From Apodemus sylvaticus (lineage: Eukaryota; Chordata; Mammalia; Rodentia; Muridae): a stretch of DNA of 64,000 bases. The position numbers and the translations under genes are program-made. Where the stretch lies: the NCBI RefSeq assembly GCF_947179515.1, contig NC_067481.1, positions 5,969,570 to 6,033,569 of the forward strand, in the 5' to 3' direction. Within the stretch, counting starts at the first letter, position 1, and each line of letters begins with the position of its first letter. Positions 55,901-64,000 of this stretch are shown here, piece by piece. The notes under the pieces were generated by a model. The model made no database searches. It was not told the origin of the DNA and worked only from the letters and a program-made list of their open reading frames with translations.

Positions 55901-56630
55901 CATTCCTTCAGTTTCTGCTCCATCTTTGTCCCTGCATTTCTTTCCCAGCGAAACCTAGTTCAGACTTCTGACCTATAGAAACACAAGATCACGCTTTTGT
56001 TAAGTCCTCAAATGTGATAATTCACTAGAGCTGCAGTGGAAAGCCTTCTGCTGGCTTACGTCATCCTGAACAGAAGCCCATGGCTTGCCGCTGCGCGTAC
56101 TTGGTGTGAGACTGAGCAATGGCGCGCAGAGCTGCCCCAGGCCCAAGTCGTCCGCTCAGTGCTGTGCCGCACTTCTTACGTGGCTTGACCTGTCCAGAAA
56201 CTCAGCGCTCCCACTCCTCACCGTGTATTTATTTTAATAAAAGCTTCTACCAAATCCAAAAAGAAAAGTCCAGGTGCCAGCAGCCTCCTGCCTGGCCATC
56301 CCAACACGGGTGTTAGGCTCCAAGTTCTCTTCGCTGCAGGCCCTGCCTTCCGTGTCTGTAACATCTTCATCTTGCTGACAGAGCTTTTGGAAATTTTTGA
56401 CAACATTTGTTGGTTTTATCTTTTACCCCAGCCTAAGCATTCTGTGTTTTAGTCATGACGACTCCAGGTGAAACTGTTTATCCCTCCTTATCCCAGCTGT
56501 TGCATATTTCCTGCACCATGAACTGTTTTCTTAAAAATTAACACTTTTTTTTCTTTTCTTCAGAAACAAGAGTTGAAATCAAAGAATCTGTTCGCGGCCA
56601 AGATATTTTTATTATACAGACAATACCCAG
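49731..56630 (+). CDS. Prpsap1: Prpsap1, first three coding exons (partial gene)
   Basis: Phosphoribosyl pyrophosphate synthetase-associated protein 1 (PAP39), a catalytically inactive PRPP-synthetase relative that binds PRPS1/2 and is thought to restrain PRPP synthesis. Coding exons are 49731-49900, 52006-52058 and 56564-56630. All have AG/GT borders and join in frame (GA|G, G|AA, AG|). From the inner ATG (49818) the peptide is MNAARTGYRVFSANSTAACT, ELAKRITERLGAELGKSVVY, QETNGETRVEIKESVRGQDI and FIIQTIPR, the recognised N-terminus of the family. The frame is open to an upstream ATG at 49731 that would add 29 residues (MPRKLLLLPPLSACSALRV and on). I cannot tell which ATG is used. The fourth exon, expected to start DVNTAVMEL, is not found before 64000, so the gene continues to the right. 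Confidence 0.95.
51327..51475 (+). repeat. B1 SINE
   Basis: GCCGGGCGGTGGTGGCGCAC start and an A13 tail. AAAATTAGTGGGTTT occurs on both sides (51310 and 51471), a target-site duplication. Confidence 0.94.
51486..51664 (+). repeat. B2 SINE
   Basis: GGGCTGGAGAGATGGCTCAG head and AAATAAAATAAAG tail. Confidence 0.92.
51789..51848. repeat. (CTCC)n microsatellite
   Basis: Fifteen uninterrupted CTCC units. Confidence 0.96.
52006..52058 (+). CDS. Prpsap1: Prpsap1 exon 2
   Basis: Acceptor AACAG before 52006 and donor GTAAGT after 52058. Encodes RLGAELGKSVVYQETNG. The acceptor has a good pyrimidine tract. Confidence 0.95.
52478..52596 (-). repeat. B1 SINE with an internal deletion
   Basis: CCTGTGTAGCTGGCCTCAAACTC is joined, lacking the CTGGAACTCACTCTGTAG part. 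Confidence 0.85.
53588..53767 (-). repeat. B1 SINE with a (GTTT)n tail
   Basis: T-rich and (GTTT)n tail 53588-53640, then the body to the CCGCCCGGC head at 53765. Left and right flanks share ATAGCCTGAAC and TTAGCCTGAAC, consistent with a target-site duplication. Confidence 0.93.
54163..54535 (+). mobile_element. Rodent MER-type non-autonomous element
   Basis: TACTGGCTGGTTTTGTGTC to AATAGAAACCCTACGAC. It is collinear with the copy at 28495-28888 and somewhat shorter. Confidence 0.75.
54793..54968 (+). repeat. B2 SINE with target-site duplication
   Basis: GGGGCTGGAGAGATGGCTCAG head. AAGTATAGTAAGTA flanks both sides (54779-54792 and 54966-54979). Confidence 0.94.
55262..55975 (-). mobile_element. 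L1 (LINE-1) 3' end fragment
   Basis: Minus-strand sequence resembling the end of ORF2 and 3' region of rodent L1 (Lx-type). On the plus strand recognisable words are CCCTTTCTGCTCTGAAAAG, TGCTCTTTGGTTGGTGGCTC and GTTATGCTAGGCTCCTGTC. The T/TTTG-rich start (55265-55310) is the reversed A-rich tail. It is 5' truncated and its reading frame is broken. Confidence 0.82.
56564..56630 (+). CDS. Prpsap1: Prpsap1 exon 3
   Basis: Acceptor TTCTTCAG before 56564 and donor GTAAGA after 56630. Encodes ETRVEIKESVRGQDIFIIQT and then IPR, matching the family. Confidence 0.95.
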
Positions 56631-57299
56631 GTAAGACCTGGCACCACTGTGGGTGTCTATTTTCCTCTGGGAAATTTCCTGATGTAAGACTGTCTTTTCA
56701 TGTGACCTGTAATCCAGGGTTGATTCTGTTGTTTTGCTCAAGGTCTGCTTGGGGTACAGACTCAGTTGAAGGCCAGACTGGGCAGAGTAATGAGACTTGC
56801 CTCAGGAAGTCAAGAAATGCCAAGCAGGGTGCACACTCTGTTAATCCTAACACTGAGTTGGAGGCCTGCCCAGACTACATAGCAAGTCCCAGGCCAGCCA
56901 AGGCTACATAAAGAGACTCTTTGTCTTGGAAACAAACAAAAAAAACCCTTGTTTTTCTTTCACATTTATTTACTTATTGAAGGTGGATTTTCATGTGTTG
57001 TGCACATGAGAGAACAGTTTCGAGGGGTTAGTGCTCTCTTGCCGTTTTTACCAGGAGCCTTCGGAGTGGTTCTAACCTTCAGTCACCAGAATTGGCTGCA
57101 AGTGTCTGTACTCACTGAGCCAGCTCACTGGCCCTGTTGAACGGTTCTGACATGCACTGTGAAAGTAAGAGAGGGTTGGAAAGATGGCTCCACAGTTATG
57201 AACCTGACTGCTTCTCCTGGGAAGACCCAGGTTCAATTCCTAGCACCCACATGGCGGCCCACAACTGTGGGCATGCAATTTTTTGCAACCTACATTTCT

Positions 57300-57815
57300 T
57301 AAGGGTTCAACCTGTCCTCTCAGCAGAGGCAGTGGAAGAGAAATGTTATTAGGCTATGGGGGAAGTGGACCTGTTCAGTAATAGTGCTTTGGAGGCGAGC
57401 TTGATCTTCTTGGGCAGAAGCTCAGTCCTGTAGCAAATACCAAATCTGACTTAGCAGCTACAGTCCAGTCCTTTCAGCAAGCACCGTAAAGACACCACCA
57501 GGCTCACCAACGAGGCCGCGGAAGCAGCAAGCTGCCGCAGGAACCCCACGAGCAGTTCCTGGGTGAGTTTCTCTCCATGGCGTAGTTGTCACAAGTTGAA
57601 CTCAACAACACTATGTAAGGCGAACATGCCTGTCCTTAGGGAAGAATAGCAAGGCTGAGCAAACCAAACCAAGGCTCAGGGCTGGTCCCCCTCTGTCTGG
57701 AGTCATGTTTATACACCTTTGTCAAGCATCCTTTCATGTGTGTACCCTGGCAGACCATGATTTGGCATAACTAACTTTCCAAAGAACTACAAGTTTCCAC
57801 TTCACACAACTCTAG
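57300..57815 (+). mobile_element. Interspersed repeat related to the 46.4-47.5 kb copy
   Basis: GCAGTGGAAGAGAAATGTTATTAG, GGAAGTGGACCTGTTCAG, TTTCTCTCCATGGCGTAG and TTTCCAAAGAACTACAAG-type words appear in the same order as in arm A, arm B and the 47-kb extension. It is more diverged and lacks the minisatellite. Confidence 0.6.
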
Positions 57816-58459
57816 TGTTTAGTTTTAGAACTGCTCTCACCTTTGCCCACTGTCGCTGCGCTCTGGCCCAGCCCGGTTTCCCTTTTGATTACCCGCCTTT
57901 AACCTGGGATCTGAGGATGAAAGACTTAACGCACAGCTTGTTGCTTTACAATTTGCCTTCTTGGCTCAATTGCTGAGTGCCGGTATCTACTGCTGGAAAA
58001 GCCAGCCCTGACCAGTTTATTGTCTCCGGCTCGCCTCCTGCCCTAAATTTAGTGGCTAGTCCCCCCAGCCCCTGCCAAACATCCTTGGCCACCGCCTTAG
58101 TGGAGGCCAAAGGCCCCAGCTCCTTGTACTCTCTAGGCTGTATGTGATTGTGACTGTGAAACTAACTCAAAATGTGAGCCCCCAACTCGGTGTTTTTAGA
58201 CTTCTAGCAACTACATTCTTCCTCCAAAGTGAGGCAAAAAGCCCTCTCTCCCTCTCTGTGTCTTCTACCTAGTATTCGAACAGGAGGGTGTGGGTGTGTA
58301 TGCACCCACACACCCACACCCACCATTGCCTTCTTTATTGACAAATCAAGAATTGAGAACCTCCCCTTACACACAACTGTCTATAATGTTGAGATCTGAC
58401 ACCTTCACACAGATGTAGGCAAAACACCAATGCATATAAAGAAAATAAGAAAAAACTAC

Positions 58460-58645
58460 TTTTTTTGTTTGCTTGCTTGTTTGTTTTTTGGATTTGTTTT
58501 TTTTGAGACAGGGTTTCTCTGTATAGCCCTGGTTGTCCTGGAACTCACTCTGTAGACCAGGCTGGCCTCAAACTCAGAAATCCGCCTGCCTCTGCCTCCC
58601 AGGGTGCTGGGAATTACAGGCATGCACTACCACCGCCCGGCTAAC
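58460..58645 (-). repeat. B1 SINE
   Basis: T-rich tail then TTTTGAGACAGGGTTTC to the CCACCGCCCGGC head. AAAAACTACTTTTTT and CTAACTACTTTTTT flank it. Confidence 0.93.
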
Positions 58646-59904
58646 TACTTTTTTTGAAAGTGAGAAAGAAGATGATAGCTCAGAGTGGAACACTTACCCA
58701 GAATGGGCACTGTCCCTAGTCCTGTCCAAAATAGAAGAGAAGACCTGCAGGGCTTGCTGAGAAGCTGTGGGAAGTGACCTGTGCAGGCCTTTCTTTTTCT
58801 CCTCTAGCCCTGCAGACACCTTCACGTTGGAAGCGTGGGAAGCACTTAGCTGTCTCACTGGACATGTGTGGGTCCGATAAGTCCCTTTCTGCAAGCAGAG
58901 CCTTGTGTTATTTTCTGACTGCTGGGATTTGATGCATTTTAAGGGAAGTCTCTTACTGTGTGTGTTTGTATATGGACCTAATGTTGTCTGGTGTTCCAAC
59001 TCCCTTGCCAGTCCCCACCCGGCTGCTGACTTTGAACCTTACAGAGTTAGTAACAGCCCACCCGGAAGTGTTTCCTTCCCCTTCCCTACTTTGCTTGTGC
59101 TTCCCTCAGAAGGTCAGCATCTTGCTCAGTCAGGCCTTTGTTCAAACAGCATGTGATGATGGAGGCTTTGATTTCCCTGGCGTCGGCATAGCTGCTTTGG
59201 GGCCTCCTCGCTTTTCCTTTGGCAGTGAGCATTGCCATCTCTTCTCTCAGTGCTAGAGTTCCTTGGGAGATAAGAGCGATTTGTAGAAAACGCAAGGACC
59301 TTAGGTCACCTGATTCTGTGGCCCTTGTCTGCGGGTGGAGAGGACAGTCTCTGGCATTTTAGTCCCAGGGGGACCAGCTTTCTTACTAATCCTCCTCCAA
59401 ATACAGAGGTCTAAGTCCAAAGACAGGAGCAGGTGGCAGTCTTTTGGCTGGCCTGGAGATCGTGTCCTAGAAAGAGCCTAGGGAATCTTGGTGCTATCAA
59501 GGCTTTGGTAGAAGCTGGAGTTTGAACTTCCACTTCAGTTTTCCTTCTCAGGATAAGCCTGCTGCCTGCTGTGGGGGTGACCTTGTGGGCCTCACCAACT
59601 CCTCTGGGTACCTTTGTTATGTCTATTAATTTTCAGAATCGACCTTGGGGCCTGAGGGGAGGAGCTAAGATTGGAGACCCTGTTTATTTTGGCATGGCAG
59701 GGGAGCTTAGAGCAGCCTGCCTCCTGATTAGAGACTGGTCAAGCATGGCCATCAGAACAGGGAACTAGGGTCTTGTTTTCATGATGTGTTGGGAGGGTTG
59801 AGGCTGACTTCTGCACAAAATATCTTCTCATTTATTTTAATGGTAAGGATGGAATTCAGGACTTGCATGTTAGGCAGGTGAACTACAGACTACTCCAGTA
59901 CATT

Positions 59905-60252
59905 CTTTTTTTATTTTTCAAGACAATGTCTCTCTGTGTAGCCTGGGCTGTCCTAAAATTCACTCTGTAGACCAGGCAAGCTAGCCTTGAACTCAGAGAT
60001 CCACCTGCCTCTGCCTCCTGGGTGCTGGATTAAAGGCCTGCGCCAACACTGCCCAGTCAGGAGAGTTTTTTGCTTTTTTTTTTTTTTTTTTTTTTTTTTG
60101 GATTTGTCTTTTTTGAGACAGGGTTTCTCTGTGTAGCCCTGGCTGTCCTGGAACTCACTCTGTAGACCAGGCTGGCCTCAAACTCTGAAATCTGCCTGCC
60201 TCTGCCTCCCAGAGTGCTGGGATTACAGGGTGTGCCACCACCACCCGGTTGC
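59905..60252 (-). repeat. Two minus-strand B1 SINEs
   Basis: A diverged B1 (59905-60058) and a near-consensus B1 (60070-60252) with a T22 tail. Confidence 0.88.
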
Positions 60253-60974
60253 TTTTTGCTTTTTAAGCACAGGGTCTCTGTGTGTAGCAGGGTCACTCTG
60301 CATTCTCCTGGGCGCTTTTCTTTTCTTGCACTCTCTCGCTCATACACACTTCTGTGTGTTCCCTTGTCACTCACACACACACCACATGCACTCTCCTGTC
60401 ACTCACACACACATCTCACACACACCTCACATTCTCTCTCCACTCACTCTTCACCAGCTCGTCTCATGCTCCCCCGCACTCTTCTTGCCCCAGTCTTTTA
60501 TTGATACTCCAAAAGCAGATAAAGGGACATTGTATAATCGTTGCCAAATCAAATTCAAAAGAATAACTATGTTCCACAAAAAATCAAGGATTACAATTGT
60601 TCCCCAAAGTTTTAAGCATCCCTATTCCCAGGCCTATAGCCATAATAATAATAATTACAAATTTTATTTAAACTTTAACTATTATACTTCAGAGCTCAGA
60701 ACTCTCAGGCCAGCTACTTGCATTTTCTTGTGAAGCTCTAATGATAAATGACATGGGCAAAGCTGCCAGGCAGTGGCCAGAAAGAATCAAGTTAACCCTT
60801 AACTCGGTAGTTCCCCTAGCTTTCCGCTTCTGCATATTGCACACAGTGACTCTCCTAAGAGTCCCAGTGTTTTGACTTAGTTTTACTAATTTAAGATTTA
60901 ACATTCTATACTTGCTTATCCAGGAACCACTCCCAAATGTTGTACAGAACTTATTTCATAACTTTAATAGTTTT

Positions 60975-61160
60975 TTCTTTCTTTGGGGTTTTGTTTGTTT
61001 GTTTGTTTGTTTGTTTGTTTCAAGACAGGGTTTCCCTGTGTAGCCCTGGCTGTCCTGGAACTCACTCTGTAGACCAGGCTGGCCTCAAACTCAGAAATAT
61101 GCCTGCCTCTGCCTCCCAAGTGCTGGGATTAAAGGCGTGTGCCACCACCGCCCAGCTGCA
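60975..61160 (-). repeat. B1 SINE with a (GTTT)n tail
   Basis: (GTTT)n at 60990-61020 and a near-consensus body to CCACCACCGCCCAGC. Confidence 0.93.
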
Positions 61161-61202
61161 AAGAAAGTTTGATTAAATTATTAGAAAAATTAATTAATTA
61201 GA

Positions 61203-61265
61203 AAGCCAGGCTACACAGAGAAACCCTGTCTCGAAAAACACAAAACAAACAAAAAAAAAAAAAAC
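61203..61265 (+). repeat. B1 3' fragment
   Basis: GCCAGGCTACACAGAGAAACC, CTGTCTCG and an A-rich tail only. Confidence 0.85.
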
Positions 61266-62249
61266 CTTTGACTTTAATGTTGACTTTGCAAGTCAAGCAT
61301 TAATCTGAACTACCATTGTGCAGTTATTGCATTGTTTCTAAGATGAGAACACACAGCATGCACCTGGGCCTTTAGGACTGTGCTGTTCTGTGCCCCATGC
61401 CTCAAGTTTTAATTGTTTAAGAATCATTACATCAGGGAACATCTAGTTTCACAGAATTCGTCAGAGCAGAAAAAGAAAGAAGTAAAGTCAGATATAATAG
61501 AATAATTATGCACACCAAGGCCAATTGAAAAACAGTCACACACAAATGAAGTCTATACAGCCGTTGTCCAGGGCTAAGAAATGGGACCAACTGTTACAAA
61601 GAGCTGCATGAACTACTGAGATGTCTCCACCCTGGCCTACTGCAGGCAGCCCTTTATTTCAGATGGCGGGTCCCCTGAGGGATGTGTGTCCTACCTCTCG
61701 GTCCCAGACACCATCCTTTTCTACAAGGAGCTGCTGCGGGCCTCTGTGATGTCTCCATCCCCGCCTGCTGCAGGCAGTTCCCGTCATTGTTTGCTGTCCC
61801 CCAAGAACCTAAGCTTTCCAAGGATTTCCTTACATCCCCCCCCCATGTCTTCTTAAAGTGCATTTTAAGATTTGTGTGCACACATACACCACAGCGTGTG
61901 TGTGAGTTTAGAGAATAACTTTGGGAAGTTGGGACTTTGTTTTCTGTCACGTGGGTCTGGGGACTGAGCTCAGGTCCTTAGGCACTTTACCCACGTGGCT
62001 CCATTTCCTATGGCTTTTAAGATGACAGATGGAGGGGGGCGTAGGTGTGTGTCATTGTTAGCATGTCCTGCAGACGGGTTGGGCCTGGTAATCCCATGTG
62101 TACTGTATGGAGGGAAGCAGACAGTGACTCTGAGGCTGCCCTGCCTCTGTACATGGAGAGAGCTCAAGGACTGAGTCAGGTCCCACCCATACCCGCAACT
62201 CCAGTTCTAGGGGACCTGACACCCTCCGTGGTCACCAGGTACACATGTG

Positions 62250-62283
62250 ATATACATACATACATACATACATACATACATGC
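62250..62283. repeat. (CATA)n microsatellite
   Basis: About eight ATAC units within an old B3-type SINE tail. Confidence 0.93.
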
Positions 62284-63724
62284 AAGCAAAACACTCTTAC
62301 ACATAAACAAGTAATAGATGGTCTGTTAAAAAATACCATGTAGGGGACAGGATGGCTCAGCGAGAAAAGCTCCGCTTCACCAAGCCTGACAGAGTCTCTA
62401 GGGCCAGCATAGGGACCTCTACATGTGTGTTACAGTGTGTGTGAGTCTACATACACATGCACACACAAAATAAAGATTTAAAACACTGAGTGGAACCCAC
62501 ACAGATCATGAGTTGTTGGGGTAGGATGGGTTAAATCCCACTGCGTTGCTGTGTCCCGGTGCTCTGCAGGTACGAGCAGATTAATATGTATATTATGTCG
62601 TGGTCCCTGTCCCACATTAAGTTTTGTTTATTGAAAATGATAGGGCAGTCAGCTGAGTCTAATGCAGAGTATAATTACCCTAAAGAGAAAAAACACTGGT
62701 GAAAAAGTTCAGCTTGTTCTGCTATGCAATGATTACAGAAGCCAGTGTGAGGAACCTGGAGTTTCTTGACAGACAGACAAAGCAGAGGTCAGGTGCTCTA
62801 AGCCCTGCTAGCCACAGAACAGCTGCCTGAGTTCAGTCCCCTGCCCCCTCAGCAGAGGGTACATCAGCAGGACAAGGGCTCCATTCTCTCTACTGACCAA
62901 GCTGAGGGCTGGAGGATGCTGAATTCTTTTTGTTTTTTGTCTTTGAGACAGGTCTCCATAGCCCTGGCTACCTGGAGTTCTATGTAGACTAGACTGCCCT
63001 CAAACTCAAAGAATCGCCTCGCCTTTGCCTCCTGAGAGCTAGGATTAGAACTGCATCACCGTGCTTGCCCGTGGGTGTTGAGTTCTTTGGCATAGAAATC
63101 TCTGTGTAGGGAATCAGTAAATGCTGAACTCAGGATCTGTCCGAGGTCACTTCTTGTTGTCTAGCCTTCCCTCTGTGTGCTCGCGGAGCCTGTGCGCTAG
63201 GCAGTTGTGTGATGCCCGCCAGGTCAAGCCTCTCGGTGTTGAGGTCTTCTGTGAGGCCATGAGGTGTCATCAAGTGGGGTGTACTTAATGCCTGTTTCCC
63301 CCAAGGCCGACCACGTTAGAGCTGCGGGTGATGTCTGCTGCGGAGCCTGGGTGTCACTTGGTGTCACTTACTGCTGTCCGTCAGGTGCTGTGTGTGCATC
63401 CAACTTAACATTCAAAGTCACAGTGTGCACCAGCATGGCAGGCCAGCATTGTTACTATGGAAATAGAAGAAGACAAATACTCCCGCTTACCTCAGAGCAA
63501 AGAAGTAACTGTCAAGGAAGGGACTCATCCAGGGTCCAGGGGGAGCACTGCGGTTGTTGTGAAGATAAGACCCTCAAGCCTGCCGTCCATGCCCTCTGAG
63601 GGACGGGTTTGTTTTGGATTTCAGATTCATTCTTGTATGTGTGCAGGTGCCCTCAGACCACACAGGCAGTGAGTGGGTCTTCTGTGAGAACAGAAACACT
63701 TACTGCTCAGCCAGGGAGATGGGT

Positions 63725-63857
63725 TGGTTGGTTTGTCTTGGATTTTGGGTTTTTTGGAAACAGAGTAGACCATGATGGCCTCTAACTTACAGAGATTTGC
63801 CTGCCTCTGCCTCCTGAGTGCTGGGATTAAAGACATGCACCACCACATCTGGCTTCC
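63725..63857 (-). repeat. Diverged B1 SINE
   Basis: TTTTGGAAACAGAGTAGACC (deleted middle) to CACCACCACATCTGGC. Confidence 0.78.
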
Positions 63858-63869
63858 AGGGAGATGTTT

Positions 63870-64000
63870 TGCGTTTTTTTGTTTGTTTGTTTGTTTGGAT
63901 TTGGTTTTTCTGAGACAGGGTTTCTCTGTATAGCCCTGGCTGTCCTGGAACTCACTCTGTAGACCAGGCTGGCCTCGAACTCAGAAATCAGCCTGCCTCT
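63870..64000 (-). repeat. B1 SINE cut by the window edge
   Basis: GTTT-rich tail then consensus B1 running off the end. Confidence 0.92.

Larger units (their letters stand above)
52059..56563 (+). other. Prpsap1: Prpsap1 intron 2
   Basis: Contains (TTG/GCT)n at 52100-52135, (TTGA)n at 52222-52250, a deleted B1 (-) at 52478-52596, TG-rich sequence at 52890-52970, a B1 (-) at 53588-53767, a B1 relic (+) at 53880-54005, a MER-type element at 54163-54535, a B2 (+) at 54793-54968 and an L1 fragment at 55262-55975. Confidence 0.8.
56631..64000 (+). other. Prpsap1: Prpsap1 intron 3 (start)
   Basis: No further exon recognised. It holds a B3 relic (57140-57290), an interspersed repeat (57300-57815), several minus-strand B1s, CA-rich sequence (60350-60440), an AT-rich possible old repeat (60500-60970 and 61270-61850), (CATA)n (62252-62282) and old SINEs (62170-62480, 62925-63070). 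Confidence 0.7.

Noticed and set aside
61560..61860. Possible endogenous retroviral fragment with a repeated CTGCAGGCAG motif
   Set aside because: Only a short repeated motif is visible; no retroviral gene or LTR end is recognisable.

Overview
This is mammalian nuclear DNA from a mouse-like rodent (Muridae). It carries dozens of B1 and B2 SINEs, older B3/B4-type SINEs, an L1 3' fragment and many simple repeats. Three protein-coding genes are recognisable by their conserved exons and splice sites: the 3' end of Ube2o (+), all coding exons of Sphk1 (-), and the first three coding exons of Prpsap1 (+). This order corresponds to mouse distal chromosome 11 and human 17q25. The Sphk1 protein read here differs at several places from the house-mouse sequence as I remember it, so another Mus species or a close relative is possible. 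I cannot settle this without a search.

Layout. 1-1070: last three coding exons of Ube2o, including the catalytic cysteine of the UBC domain, then a 3' UTR to about 2.43 kb. 2.43-3.48 kb: a short gap between the convergent genes Ube2o and Sphk1. 3.48-6.2 kb: Sphk1 on the minus strand, with five exons that join to a 382-codon kinase. 6.2-8.8 kb: GC- and CpG-rich Sphk1 promoter region with candidate alternative first exons. 8.8-49.4 kb: a long gene-poor interval filled with SINEs, microsatellites, two unusual minisatellites (19-bp unit at 15.7-16.5 kb and 21-bp unit at 38.4-39.6 kb), an inverted copy of the first at 46.1-46.4 kb, and a broken Rpl36 retrocopy at 33.9-34.2 kb. 49.25-49.9 kb: CpG-rich promoter and first exon of Prpsap1. 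49.9-64.0 kb: Prpsap1 introns 1 and 2 and part of intron 3, with exon 2 at 52.0 kb, exon 3 at 56.6 kb, an antisense L1 fragment at 55.3-56.0 kb and many SINEs.

The three genes are not an operon and share no pathway. Ube2o is an E2/E3 hybrid ubiquitin ligase, Sphk1 makes sphingosine-1-phosphate, and Prpsap1 is a regulatory subunit associated with PRPP synthetase. Most long open frames elsewhere are translations of SINEs or of tandem repeats whose unit lacks stop codons.

I found no previously undescribed gene system. The most useful leads are: a coding-compatible N-terminal extension of Sphk1; a convergent pair of CTCF-like motifs around the Sphk1 promoter; the inverted, 30-kb-separated duplication carrying the 19-bp minisatellite and its 285-bp higher-order repeat; and a YY1/TISU-like element that opens a seven-codon upstream frame in Prpsap1.
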